This document shows positions 1-10,099 of a stretch of DNA of 64,000 bases, piece after piece. The notes below the pieces were generated by a model. It saw nothing but the letters and a program-made list of their open reading frames with translations, searched no databases and was not told the DNA's origin. Position 1 is the stretch's first letter, and the number at the start of each line of letters is the position of its first letter. Origin of the DNA: Mantis religiosa (Eukaryota > Arthropoda > Insecta > Mantodea > Mantidae). The translations under genes were made by a program, and so were the position numbers. Location of the stretch: positions 459,661,210 through 459,725,209 of the forward strand of contig CM060950.1 in NCBI GenBank assembly GCA_030765055.1, given 5' to 3'.

Positions 1-140
1 TACAACTGATTTGTCTATTTCTTTGTTCTTGATGTTCCTAAAATGCTCTTTATGCCTAAGTTCATATTCCTTTTAGTTTTCCCAATGTAAAATTTGTTAC
101 AGCCTTTGCAGTTTATCTGATATGCATCTGGGCAATAGTA
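1..140 (-). mobile_element. Penelope-like element (family A), GIY-YIG fragment, cut by window edge
   Basis: The reverse strand reads a GIY-YIG endonuclease piece with the motifs YQINCKGC and FYIGKTKRN. These match the other family A copy at 18127-18429. It faces away from the sense copy that starts near 150, so the two look like one foldback insertion whose left end is outside the window. The frame is interrupted after the motif. Confidence 0.75.
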
Positions 141-149
141 AATTTGAAA

Positions 150-1215
150 TAGGTGGATGATGCATTAAGACAATTTAATTTACAGAATCCTCAATAAAAT
201 TTTCCATAGAAAAATAGGCAAAGTATGAAATCCTTTTCTTAGACCTGAAACTAAACATAAAACATACAAAATTACAATTTGGCATATATATGAAAGAAAC
301 ACACGGAAGATGTAATAAACTCAGATGGAGATAACCCAAGACAACAGAAGCATGCTGTAATCAACAGTTTAACTTCCAAGCTGGTTAATGTCACCTTAAA
401 CAGGAAGGAATATATCAAAGAGTAAAATTATACATTCACATTGCAGAAAACAATGGAGTCAGTGTTGACTAGATCAAAAATAAAATTGATAAATTCAAAA
501 GATAACAGAGATGCAAACAAATAACTACTCTCTCCCCAAATCAGTAATAAAACTTCATACAATATATACATACCTTCCCAGAGGTACATACATTTTCCAA
601 AAAGTCTTCAAAGAACACAATATTACTTTGGTCCCACAGATTAATTTCAGTGTACAACATACCTTTTGACATCACATAATACAAAGGAGAAACGCACAAA
701 CAAAAAATCAAATGTGTACCAGATAAACTACAAAAGCTGTGACAACTTTTACATTGAAAAAAAACTGAAAGGAATTTGAACTTTAGGCTTAAGGAGAATT
801 TTAGGAGCATCAAGAACAAAGAAATGGAAAAATCTGCAGTAGCGTACTATTTCTGGAATGATAATCACGATATAAAACAAGAAATCCACATATTAAAATG
901 TGCTCAAGGTCCAACTGCATTAACCATGTGGAAAGAGATATTCATTAAGAAATATGAAGGAAAACAGTTCAATTTCAACACCACCTTTGAAGAGAATCTG
1001 AACTTTAAGTTCATCAAGATACCCCAGAGATGTCCCTATCACCTCCAAGGAATTCACCAAATCAAAATTCAACAGTCAACATTAGCTGACGATGTTAGGA
1101 AGGTCCTAACAAAACGTGTTCTAGGTGAACACTAGCAATATATGGAGCACTGAGTACTAGTTTGACTTGAAATTATATTAATTTTGTGCTTCATTGTATC
1201 ATAGTCTTTACTCAT
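150..1215 (+). mobile_element. Penelope-like element (family A), degraded 3' half
   Basis: The start reads the C-terminal part of a PLE reverse transcriptase (a VDDALRQFNLQNP-like stretch) with several stops. Codons from 776 to 1135 read the end of the GIY-YIG domain: EKSAVAYYFWNDNHDI, then TMWKEIFIKKYEG. The YIG motif itself lies upstream in a frameshifted stretch near 750. After the ORF comes a hammerhead-like motif and a tail ending near 1215, which matches the tail of the copy at 17841-18824. Many stops make it a dead copy. PLEs retrotranspose using an RT related to telomerase and a GIY-YIG nuclease. Confidence 0.8.
1086..1120 (+). ncRNA. hammerhead-ribozyme-like motif, family A (probably inactive)
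   Basis: The core CTGACGA is followed by one extra T. A paired stem II follows (GTTAGGA against TCCTAAC), then AAAA where GAAA is expected, then a short near-palindrome ACGTGT. The core G before AAA (G12 in standard numbering) is A here and in the copies near 17940 and 18760, so the whole family has probably lost cleavage. Confidence 0.45.
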
Positions 1216-1239
1216 AGGAAAATTAATTATGTTTATTTG

Positions 1240-1430
1240 GATTGGAAACTTTCCAGTTTAGTGGTAAAATTTTTCAACAAACATCTGGTTTATCAATGGG
1301 TAATCCAGTTTCTCATTTTCTTGCTGATCTTTCAATGAGGTTTTTTGAAATGCAAGTCACTAAAGTATTCTCTATAATTTTTAAAACTTCGTATAGATAC
1401 CTGGATGACATTTTTGCTATTGAAAGGTAG
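1240..1430 (+). pseudogene. Penelope-like reverse transcriptase fragment (family D)
   Basis: Translation gives the PLE RT motifs SGLSMGNPVSHFLADL and YRYLDDIFAI. The second is the YxDD-type catalytic motif, here with L before DD. This is the middle of a PLE RT. It is close to the fragment at 60935-61130 and is cut at its 3' end by a SINE. The C-terminal PLE piece at 1960-2230 may be the other side of the same insertion. Confidence 0.75.
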
Positions 1431-1905
1431 AGTCAGACTGAAAAATTCAATGCCATAGCAAGGATTTGAACTGCGGATCTTCTGGTCTCCATCCAGCCCC
1501 TCTAACCATTGAGCTACTATGGCCAACATGCCGATATAACATTAAATTCGAATGTCTGACTCTACTTTTCAGTCTGACTCTACCTTTCCACACTTTAGCC
1601 TACACACGGCCAGTGTGAAAGAACAATTTCCATTAATTAACCTAATAGTGGTTAACTATAAAGCCCGGGCCTTAAAGTACTTACACGTTGTAAGTTGCCA
1701 TTAAGGTAGTTGTCTCATGTGGTTATGAGAACTCCTAAATGGTTTACTGGGAAAAATATGAGTCAGTTGGAGAATTTAAGGTCAAATCGGCACGTTGGCC
1801 ATTGTAACTCAATGGTTAGAAAGGCTGGACGAAGACTAGAAGATCCGTGGTTCAAATCCCGGCTATGGCATTGAATTTTTCAGTCTGACTCTACCTTTCC
1901 ATACT
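1428..1905. repeat. tRNA-headed SINE (SINE-1), two tRNA-like units facing outward
   Basis: A reverse-strand tRNA-like unit lies at about 1440-1535 and a forward one at about 1790-1900, joined by the family spacer (near 1590-1785). The forward unit has an A-box-like TAACTCAATGG and a B-box GGTTCAAATCC, the pol III promoter of tRNA-derived SINEs. Both units end in the family trailer with CTGACTCTACC. Other copies lie at 4740, 16486, 43064 and 45125. Confidence 0.75.
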
Positions 1906-1959
1906 ATCCTATATATGCCTGATTTTTGCTCTGGTGGGATCGTGTTTTTTAAGGGATTA

Positions 1960-2230
1960 TTTAACAAGTTTTAAAAGGTATTACTCAATTTTAGTCTTTA
2001 TGCATTTAAATGGATCCACAGATTTGATGATATGGGAGAAAATATTTATTTTTAAGAACAGAGGTCAGGTAATGAATTTTGCAGTACTGTCCACTGATTC
2101 TCTCAACAAAATTGTTTTATTTCCGGTAGATGGGAATACAATAGCAAATAATTCATCACCTAGCAGCAATAGCTTTAACAACAAACAGTCTACAATGAAG
2201 CTGAAAATGCTACTGATTGATTGTTAAATA
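1960..2230 (+). pseudogene. Penelope-like element C-terminal fragment
   Basis: The 97-codon frame from 1934 contains LMIWEKIFIFKNRGQVMNF. This is the conserved stretch that ends the GIY-YIG region of PLE proteins; compare WENIFIWKNKDRVMNF in the intact copy at 35795-37003. The stretch at 1970-2000 also occurs in both arms of the palindrome at 60375-60528. No GIY or YIG motif remains. Confidence 0.65.
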
Positions 2231-2289
2231 TGTCATTATGACTGAATTTATATTTTCAAAAAGATAAGCGAAGTTGTGTCACAAACTAG

Positions 2290-2995
2290 TTAATGAGATT
2301 TGAATATCTTGATCCTACCAAGTTTATATATAAACAGTTATTAATTTACATCAAGACCAATACTGTGAACTATGTCACAAATGCTGAAATATACACCCAT
2401 AACACACATAATAAAGACAAATTACACACCTATATTCATAAAACAAAACTATTTGAGACTTCTGTCAAATACATGGGTTTAAAATTATACAACCACTTGC
2501 CAAATCAATTAAAAAACATACCGACTATAAATAAGTTTAAGGCAGAGCTATATAATTTCTTTAAAAAACAATCAGTTTTACTCAGTAAATGAATACTTAG
2601 AATATAATTCAGGTAAAATATAAATTTATCAGCTTGTTGTACATAATTATATTAATGTATTCTATTTCTATTCTTGTTTCATGTGTCCAAAATTGGAACA
2701 CTCATCAATGAAGAACTTTAGCTGGCCAAAGCATTAATATTAAGTGTAATACTAGTGTCAGTATCTGCATAAATATTCATAACTAAGTTGACCTGTTATT
2801 GTTCTCCAGTGTTTTAATGTTTTCAAGTGTGAATAGTAATTTGTGTAAATTATCTGTAAACTTTCGATTGTAAATACCTTGTAGATGAATTGTAAATATT
2901 GTAAAATACTGTAACTATATTGGTAATGCCTGTAAATCTGTATGAATTCCTGTGGCTAATAAACCTGTATTGTATTCTATAGGGTGTAACAGAAG
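2290..2995 (+). mobile_element. non-LTR retrotransposon 3' end (ORF2 C-terminus plus 3'UTR)
   Basis: The 99-codon frame at 2293-2592 contains YMGLKLYNHLPNQLKNIP followed by a lysine-rich KFKAELYNFF tail. This is typical of the last 60-100 residues of many arthropod non-LTR (LINE) reverse transcriptase ORFs. An AT-rich 3'UTR of about 400 bases follows and ends with AATAAACCTGTATTGTATTC, a polyA-like signal with a short TGTAT-type repeat. The same family ends in reverse at 39070-39445. The 5' part is missing, the usual result of incomplete reverse transcription. Confidence 0.65.
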
Positions 2996-3199
2996 GGTAT
3001 GTCAAAACTTTGAGAAAATATGTCTTGCATATAGAAGATAAAAAAGTGTTATATGAACATAGATCTGGAAATTATTTCCATAGCAGAGCTCCTTTTCTAC
3101 AAGTCTGCTCACATGGTGAGATGTGTAGGTGTACTTTGGCCATAACCATACAACAGACAGTGGTTTAACTACACTTTTACATCTGGTTAAACTGGGTAA

Positions 3200-3460
3200 G
3201 GTTGATGCATTTCACCATTATCACTGTGCAACAGTTTTATTAAAGTTGTCTCCAAGTTAATCAATTCATAGATCTTTCCGTATGGGGAAAACATCTTTGA
3301 CAAATACATTTGGCCATCTACCGACGACAAGGAGAAGGAGGATAACACTATAATTGGCACTAGTCATGACTCAACTGATGATGGGAGCAACAGCTCTTGA
3401 AACATGTCCTGTGAAAAACAGTGTGAGTGAAGCAATGTGTCAATATCTTCTCGATTCACT
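3200..3460 (+). mobile_element. Penelope-like element (family C), 3' end remnant
   Basis: The decayed frame reads the end of a family C PLE protein (IFDKYIWPSTDDKEKED and a DDGSNSS end), matching DIFDKYITPSIDNTEKEE at 6148-6585. It runs into the family C terminus with GTGAGTGAAGCAATGTGTCA. One mutation splits the WEKIF stretch. No flanking duplication was identified. Confidence 0.7.
3375..3408 (+). ncRNA. hammerhead-ribozyme-like motif, family C
   Basis: The order is: core CTGATGA, one extra T, stem II GGGAGC/GCTCTT with loop AACA, GAAA, the palindromic stem III ACATGT, and C at the cleavage position 3408. Stem I is damaged: CAA stands before the core where the sister copy at 6560 has CAG, which pairs with CTG after the cleavage site. 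Confidence 0.55.
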
Positions 3461-4208
3461 TTTATTTTAATTAAATGTCACTTTGCCAAACAGATGCCAA
3501 TAAGTACAAGTTTAAGAATCCAAAGCATATCAAAAACTGCACTTCAGTTTGAAAGCAAAACTTGGATATTAAACATTAGCAAACAAAAACAGTTGGAAGC
3601 ACCTCAAATGTGTCTTTTATGATGCACTAGTTTCTCAAAATATGACAAGAAAATAAATTATTACATTGGGAAAAAGTTAAATATTAGAAACATAGTGCAA
3701 AAAATTAAACATTATTAATGAGACTGGCTCCAAAAAACATTGTGTGAGTAGGTCCTAACAGATTTGTTAAATTGGTCAGAGGTTAGAACCCATGTGGGAA
3801 AAGAGACAATACCAAAAGAAACAGCAATTAATCTGAGATTAAGAAACCACAAATGTTCTTGATGATAGCAATACTGCCAAGAAAAACACTGGGCAAATTA
3901 GACTGCTAACAAGCCTTTACTTCCTCTACAAACATCTGCACTGCACATAGTAGCCTCTTGTACATACTGGAGTGGACTTCATTGTGAAACTGAGCCACAC
4001 TTAAAAAAAACCGTTAAACCCCCCTTACATAGAAGTCATTAAAAGCATGTTAAATATTAGTTTTGAGCAGTTAGAATTAGCTTTAGCTACTGTTCTAAAT
4101 CTCTGTCTATTTAGGAGGCCTTAAAATACTTTTGTCCAGATAAACTTCCATATGGAACTTCTACAGTATTTCCACTACTTCCTACAGGTTAATGGTAGGG
4201 AAAGTAAA
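3461..4208. other. no recognisable gene
   Basis: AT-rich sequence with only short frames and no protein motif, SINE head or terminal repeat that I recognise. Confidence 0.5.
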
Positions 4209-4645
4209 ACTTACTAACCTAATATAAAAATTATTTGTGGTTGGTTTATTGACACTCATCACTTACTTTTTCATATATTTATGAGAGACTAGTTTCAAAG
4301 GCCCTGGCCTGCATTTTCAATCTCTTCCCAACTGGCAACTGTTGTTATCTGCTCTCTCTGGTGGTGGAACTATGAACTTTTTTGTCAAATTATAATAATA
4401 TAAATATGTCAAATATAATAATTTGACAAAAAAGTTCATAGTTCCACCACCAGAGAGAGCAGATAACAACAGTTGCCAGTTGGGAAGAGAGTGAAAATGG
4501 AGGCCAGGGCCTTTGAAACTAGTCTCTCATAAATATATGAAAAAGTAAGTGACGAGTGTCAATAAACCAACCACAAATAATTTTTATATTAATTTTGACG
4601 TCACTGTTACTAAATTCCTCCAAACACACATCACTTACTAACCTA
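4209..4645. mobile_element. Penelope-like element (family B), short foldback copy with 13 bp target duplication
   Basis: ACTTACTAACCTA flanks the insert at 4209-4221 and 4633-4645. Inside, a reverse copy of the family B 3' end (to about 4392) and a forward copy (from about 4424) are near-perfect complements of about 165 bases. About 30 bases of AT-only filler (4393-4423) lie between them. Only the last few codons of the protein and the 3'UTR are present. Each arm carries the degenerate hammerhead-like motif of the family. Confidence 0.85.
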
Positions 4646-4739
4646 CTTATTTTAGGCTACATGAAAGAGGATGGAAAATGTGTCACATTCATATGACTTT
4701 TTCTACCCTAAACTGTTCTCATAAAAAAAAAACTTAATT

Positions 4740-4875
4740 AGAGAATTTAATGTCATGACAGCATGTTGGCCATGGTAACTCAATGATCAAAGAGCGACTG
4801 GACGGAAGCTGGGAGATCTGGGGTTCAAATCTCAACCATGGCATTGAATTTTTCAGTTTGACTCTATCTGTTCTT
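4740..4875 (+). repeat. SINE-1 copy (tRNA-like head)
   Basis: A-box-like TAACTCAATGA, B-box-like GGTTCAAATCT and the trailer CATTGAATTTTTCAG are present. Divergence from other copies suggests an old insertion. Confidence 0.7.
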
Positions 4876-5076
4876 AAAAAGTTTATTCATTCATGTTAAA
4901 TCAGATAACAATTTACAGAAACAGTTTTATTATACATTTTGTTGTAGAAACAAAGTGGTTAGTGATACACACAAAGTATAAACTTGAAAGAAGCGTAGGG
5001 ACAGTGAAGCACAAACTAGTACAAAATTGAATCGAGAATATATTGACACATTGCTTCACTCACACTTTATTCACAG

Positions 5077-5110
5077 GACATGTTTCAAGAGCTCTTGCTC
5101 CTATCCTCAG
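5077..5110 (-). ncRNA. hammerhead-ribozyme-like motif, family C, reverse arm
   Basis: On the reverse strand: CTGAGGA core, extra T, stem II AGGAGC/GCTCTT, GAAA, ACATGT, then C. CAG before the core pairs with CTG after the cleavage site to start stem I. The ORF stop TGA overlaps the GA of GAAA. Confidence 0.65.
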
Positions 5111-6121
5111 CTGATACTCGACTAGAGCAAGTTGTAGTGGTTTCTTCTTTCTCCGTATTGTCAATAGATGGCGTGAAGTATTTGTCAAAGATGTCCGGTG
5201 GTGGAGTTTCAAAATTCATGACTCTATGACGATTTTTGTTAATGAAGATTTTTTCCCATACGGAAAGGTCTATGGGGTGATTAACGTATTTTATTAGAGA
5301 TGTTTCCAAATTAATGTCATGTCTAGTATTCACAAAATGAAAAGCCACTGCTGATTTTTCTGTTTCACCATTTTTAATGTTTCTCATATGTTCTTTAGTT
5401 CTGATGTTAATATTTCTTTTTGTTTTTCCTATATAAATTTTAGGGCAAGTTTCACATTTGATCTCATAGATTCCTGGTTTTTCTTTGGTATTGATTGAAT
5501 TTTTGGGAGGGCCTTTTAACAAATTTCTGATATTAAACCTGTTTTGAGGTGCAAGAGTTATGTTGTGTTTTGAGAAGATTTTTTGGAATTTGTTATAGGC
5601 TGATGGGTGGAAGGTGAATTTTTTAAAAAGTTTTTTCTCTTTTTCTCCTGTAGGTTCTAGGGTGGTGGTTTCTTTTATTTTCTTAGCTTTGTTGAGTCTG
5701 TTAACAGTTTTGTCTATTAAATTTGGGTTGAAACCGTTGGATATAGCTACTTTTTTATGTGTAGGTATTCTTCTTGATAATCTTCTCTGTTTAGTGGAAA
5801 GTTGATCATCCGAAAGATTAAACTGTTGAAAATGGCATGTTGGTGTTGTTTTGGGTTGAAACTGTTGTTCTTAATGTAATTATCTGTGTGTGTCGGTTTC
5901 CTGTAGATACCAAAAGTGAGTTTGTTGTTCATTTTTTTGATCTTGATGTCCAAAAAGGGGAGCACACCATCCTCTTCTGTTTCCAATGTAAATTTTATAG
6001 CTGGATTTTGTATATTCAAAAGTTTAAGACCATCTTGTATGAGTTTTTTAGGTACTATTGCAAAAATGTCGTCAACATAGCGATACCACACTTTGAAATA
6101 AACATAACATAACTCTTGCAC
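5085..6121 (-). pseudogene. PLE protein, reverse copy: RT C-terminal region plus GIY-YIG endonuclease, one frameshift
   Basis: The reverse frame from 6121 reads VWYRYVDDIFAIV (catalytic YVDD), then GVLPFLDIKI and FGIYRKPTHTDNYIKN, the PLE RT thumb region. It stops at 5747 after HIKK, where an A-run has shifted the frame. The next frame continues the family sequence to the 145-codon block 5085-5522. That block holds GIYEIKCETC, IYIGKTKRN (GIY and YIG), a C-x2-C pair and the KSAVAFHF and WEKIFINKN motifs. The RT fingers and N-terminus are absent because the copy is truncated at the foldback joint. Confidence 0.82.
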
Positions 6122-6147
6122 CTCAAAACAGGTTTAATATCACAAAT

Positions 6148-6585
6148 TTGTTAAAAGGCCCTCCCAAAAATTCAATCAATACCAAAGAAAAACCAGGAAT
6201 CTATGAGATCAAATGTGACACTTGCCCTAATATTTATATAGGAAAAACAAAAAGAAATATTAACATCAGAACTAAAGAACATATGAGAAACATTAAAAAT
6301 GGTGAAACAGAAAAATCAGCAGTGGCTTTTCATTTTTTGAATACTAGACATGACATCAATTTGGAAACATCTCTAATAAAATACGTTAATCACCCCACAG
6401 ACCTTTCTGTATGGGAAAAAATCTTCATTAACAAAAATCGTCATAGAGTCATGAATTTTGAAACTCCACCACCGGACATCTTTGACAAATACATCACGCC
6501 ATCTATTGACAATACGGAGAAAGAAGAAACCACTACAACTTGCACTAGTCGAGTATCAGCTGAGGATAGGAGCAAGAGCTCTTGA
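6148..6585 (+). CDS. PLE GIY-YIG endonuclease domain, forward copy (5'-truncated ORF)
   Basis: This 145-codon open frame holds GIYEIKCDTC and IYIGKTKRN near residues 17-35, EHMRNI, EKSAVAFHF, then WEKIFINKNRHRVMNFE and an acidic tail ending in AEDRSKSS. The GIY and YIG tripeptides, a CDTC C-x2-C pair and the WE motif are all kept. The nuclease domain of PLEs nicks target DNA to prime reverse transcription. No RT is attached, so this is a piece, not a working gene. The stop codon lies in the hammerhead-like motif. Confidence 0.8.
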   Translation: MLKGPPKNSINTKEKPGIYEIKCDTCPNIYIGKTKRNINIRTKEHMRNIKNGETEKSAVAFHFLNTRHDINLETSLIKYVNHPTDLSVWEKIFINKNRHRVMNFETPPPDIFDKYITPSIDNTEKEETTTTCTSRVSAEDRSKSS

Positions 6586-6593
6586 AACATGTC
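6560..6593 (+). ncRNA. hammerhead-ribozyme-like motif, family C, forward arm
   Basis: The order is: core CTGAGGA (6560-6566), extra T, AGGAGC/GCTCTT stem II with loop AAGA, GAAA, stem III ACATGT without a real loop, and C at 6593. CAG/CTG starts stem I. This is one of the best preserved examples in the window. Confidence 0.68.
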
Positions 6594-6665
6594 CTGTGAA
6601 TAAACAGTGTGAGTGAAGCAATGTGTCAATATATTCTCGATTCAATTTTGTACTGGTTAGTGATA

Positions 6666-7129
6666 GTCAGATATATAAAAATGGATTACTATATAACAAC
6701 CTTTTTTACTAAAATGGTAAGAAAAATATGAATGTGCCAGCACTTCAAAAAATAAAAATGTTTGTGCAGTTCAAAGTAATAACAACAGATCTCGAAAATA
6801 GCTGAAGCCACAAAAGAAATTGTAATAAACTGCATGTTTAAAAGAGAAGTATATTTTTCGTTAGTAAGTTCTTTTTTCTATCTCTTATAGTTTTACAAGT
6901 TATACAAACTGGTACAAAATTCATTCCTATTGCACAACACTTCACAGACAGCTTCAAGAAATGCATTTTATTTGTCATATAAAGATCTTAAATATATGGT
7001 ATCTTAATCAAAATTTCAAGAAAATTAAATATTATTTTCCTGTAAGAGGGCACCATTTGTTGCCAAATTATAGCGAATTTGGGTTTATAAAGAAGTTTTA
7101 AAATGTCATGATAGAACATTTGTATATAT

Positions 7130-7179
<50 letters not shown>

Positions 7180-7898
7180 GTTTAGAGGTGGTGATTTTTC
7201 ACAAATGCAATATAGCACGATAAAGTGCGAAATTGAAGATCTTCCCAAGTAATTATTTTTCCCCAATGCTCATTAAGTGAAGAGTCTGTGGAACCTTTGC
7301 ATGTTTAGAAACATGTAAAGTAAGTGACCACTCTTCTGGAATGTGGAAAGCAACCCTTCCCACTAAATTAGCTTATTGTTCCAGGATTGCTCAAATTAGA
7401 TATGTTTGTAAATGAAGCAAATTCAGTTGTTTCACAAAAGAAACCCATCTTACCAAGCCTAATGACTGTCATAAATCTATCTTCACAACCCAGTTTACGG
7501 AAATGTTCAATCCTTGTCTCTTAAAACCAATAGCAACCCTAACTTTAAGGAAGTGATAAACACATGTTAATTCCAGTTGGACTTCTTGGTTGCCAAAGTT
7601 CCGATTTTCAATGTTCTGTTCGCTTTTACACACCACTTTCAGTAATTCTATGCATAGGTCACGTCAGTAAGTGCGAAGATGGTGAGAGCAAAATTATCAA
7701 ACAGCGTGCAGAGGCGGAAAATGTGACAAATGTCTTTCTCTAAGACGTTGGTAAGCTTTTTAATCCTGTCACTGCTGGCAGAGTAATTTCAATATATTAT
7801 ACGATTTTAAGTGAAAGTAAAAGTAAGATCTCATTTTTCCATGATGTTAAAATGCATAGTTTGTTGAGAGATAGGAATATTTTGCATTCACAATTGAT
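6666..7898. other. no recognisable gene; AT microsatellite at 7131-7177
   Basis: Unique-looking AT-rich sequence. It contains a (TA)n run of about 47 bases with one interruption. I see no protein motif before the hAT fragment. Part of 7750-7898 may belong to that element. Confidence 0.5.
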
Positions 7899-8129
7899 AC
7901 AAACAATGCAGAATAATAAAGATGTAGACCGCATGCAAATGCTGTGGCTATTAAGTTTGCCAGAGTTTGCCCAAGCAGCTATTGTATTTGGGGTCCTGCC
8001 AACAGGGTAGATGCAGAAAGATGTTTCAGTAAATATAATTTGATTGTGAGTGACAGGAGGACTCAAATGATAGAACATAATGTTGAAATATGTTTAATGC
8101 TTTCATTCAACAGGATTACTGAATCATAA
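7899..8129 (+). pseudogene. hAT-type transposase C-terminal (dimerisation) fragment
   Basis: The frame from 7944 reads ANRVDAERCFSKYNLIVSDR, then MIEHNVEICLMLSFN. This is the hAT C-terminal dimerisation pattern (S-x-x-ERxFS, L-x-x-DRR, E-N-x-E-x-L). A degenerate lead-in lies just upstream. The catalytic domain is not visible and the terminal repeats were not found, so this is a broken remnant. Confidence 0.65.
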
Positions 8130-8289
8130 ACTAGGCTAATTTAGTGCATTTTCTTTTTATTGCATTCGTTTTACATCAGTATGTATTTATCTTTTTTGCA
8201 TTATGCAGTATGCTTTAGTCTGTATCCGATTGATCTATATTTATGTGTATTGCTTTAACCTATATTAATGTGAAATAAATCCCGAAAGT

Positions 8290-8790
8290 TGGCTCTATGG
8301 TCGTTATGGTCATTAGGCATTAATCTTGGCAAAATGCAACAGTTACTGTGAGCAGAGAATTAAGGAGGCTTTGGTCATTTCCTCCAAGAGGAGCACGCTT
8401 AATCGTGATGGTGGATTTCAGTTCAGCTCCTCCTGGAAACTGGCTTTAAAAATGGAAATCCGTCGACTTATGAAGCACAGATCAATACAGCTTGATAATC
8501 AAGTTAAGTAGTTACGTTTCTTTGACCCAATTAATTTTCTATACTCACGCCATCTCCTGACCCGGCATTTAATTGACTGAAATCAGTCGTTTGCTCAGTA
8601 ATGCAAATTTTGATAGTGTTTTGTCTTTGTTTATATTTTTGTCATATCCAGTGATTCATTTGTGGTTATAAGATTTATTAAATATCCTGATGATGGGAGA
8701 GATGCACACTCCTGAAACATCGATGTCTAATCGTCTTTTCAACTGGCTTGCTTCCCGATAACAAATTGAGCATATTCGTCGCCAGGAAAA
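8290..8790 (+). mobile_element. Penelope-like element (family H), 3' end with GIY-YIG tail remnant
   Basis: The 61-codon frame at 8326-8511 reads RIKEALVISSKRSTLNRDGG followed by a WKLAL end. This is the usual C-terminal signature of a second type of GIY-YIG PLE protein (RRIKEA, LNRDGG, W at the end). An AT-rich 3'UTR and a hammerhead-like motif follow. The same terminus recurs as an inverted pair around 38935-39680. The family assignment rests on motif recall. Confidence 0.6.
8687..8727 (+). ncRNA. hammerhead-ribozyme-like motif, family H
   Basis: The order is: core CTGATGA, extra T, stem II GGGAG/CTCCT with a nine-base loop, GAAA, then the 10-base palindrome ACATCGATGT as stem III and C at 8727. 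Stem I pairing is weak here. The sister copy at 39589-39630 keeps stem II (GGGAG/CTCCC). Confidence 0.55.
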
Positions 8791-8794
8791 GCTT

Positions 8795-10095
8795 CAGGTC
8801 TTATTTTATATACAGAGGGTGTTTCGAAACGACACCAAAGGAATAAATAGAAGTAGTTGTTCAGCTTTTATGAGACACATATAGATAGCTTTTACCACTA
8901 ATAGAGCCGCATAAAAAAAATGCTACAGAATGAGTGTGGATTAGGCAGTTACAGGAACAACACTGCATGCCTCAAGCTATCGATGTTCACAGGTAGGTGA
9001 CAGCGTGCCACCTGCTGTTGCTGTTTGTGAACATTCCGACATAATCCACGGTAGCTTGCTACTATTAAGAATTGCTCTGGCTTATGAAACTACAATGAAG
9101 AAGCTATTCTTCAGTTATTTGTTTATGGGTGTTTAACATGTTCCAACATTCCGTTATAACAGTAAATGATGGCAAATAAGCTGGTGGAAATAAGCAACTT
9201 AAACCTTTTAGAGGGAAGTTAATGTTAGTGAGATAGAGGATGGAAGCATTAAATAATAAAAATAACAGCAAATAATATCAAAGAATTGTAGATAAAGTTA
9301 ACCAAAACAAAACGCCTTATCCAATGAGACAAGCATTTTATTTCATTGCTTCTTTTTGTAATTTTATGTCAGCCAACGTTTAGTCATATTGGACGATGAA
9401 TGAAATGGGTGAAATGATGCACAAATGAGCCCAGGTTCCTTAGAGCCAATGTTAAATAAAGAATTTGTAAATGAAAAGGAAGTTGTTTTTACAGTATCTG
9501 GTTGAAAAAGATCATAGCAAAATGAGCAACCTTGGAACTGTCCAAGTCGAATTTTTTACAAGTAACTGCACTTTGCCCCTTTACCTGAAAGAGAGGCTAG
9601 GGTCACTGATAAAGAGCAAGGATCAATGCTTTTGTTTTCCTGGCCGGTGCATCCCAATAACAACTTTTGAGGTTCACACACCAGTGCTTCCGCGCTGCCT
9701 AGTAACAAAATAATGTAATATTTAATGCTGCATAAAATTATACCTAAGGGCATTTTGAAGCTGCGACACCGAAATTCGGACTAGTTAAGTTATAAACAAC
9801 ATAACGGCTATATTGTGTGTGTGTGTGTGCGTGCGTGCGTGCGCGTGTGTGTGAGAGTCTAATGTACAGAATTTGATAGTAAAATCATTCCTCTTCCCGT
9901 TTCCCAATATTTAGAGCCTAGATCATAATCTTTTTTGACAATTTCACATAGTTAGGTGATTAATGTACATTAGATGATCTTTACCACATAGGAAGCATTG
10001 TGGGGAAGTCATTAATCCAATCCTGAACAAATATCCACTCAGACAATCATGGCCTGTGATTAATCTGTTGTAATGTTCAAATTAATCACTGGATT
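8795..10095. other. no intact gene; SINE-2 fragment and GT repeat
   Basis: A reverse SINE-2 tail fragment lies at about 9360-9460 (GTTTAGTCATATTGGACGA). A (GT)n/(GC) run lies at about 9816-9854. The stretch 8815-9080 has a terminal-repeat-like start (GGGTGTTTCGAAACGAC) but no partner end that I could find. Confidence 0.5.
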
Positions 10096-10099
10096 AAAC

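Larger units (their letters stand above)
4968..6653. mobile_element. Penelope-like element (family C), foldback copy with 12 bp target duplication
   Basis: TGGTTAGTGATA flanks the insert at 4956-4967 and 6654-6665. The left part (to about 6113) is a reverse-strand copy of the C-terminal RT region, the GIY-YIG domain and the 3' end. The right part (from about 6110) is a forward copy of GIY-YIG and the 3' end. The two 145-codon GIY-YIG frames differ at only a few residues, so the copy is fairly recent. The joint falls inside coding sequence, so no full protein can be made from it. Confidence 0.88.

Noticed and set aside
6988..7266. Reverse frame with an Ile-Tyr repeat
   Set aside because: Created by the TA microsatellite.
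8815..9080. Terminal-repeat-like start GGGTGTTTCGAAACGAC suggesting another DNA transposon
   Set aside because: No matching inverted end or transposase motif could be found within range.
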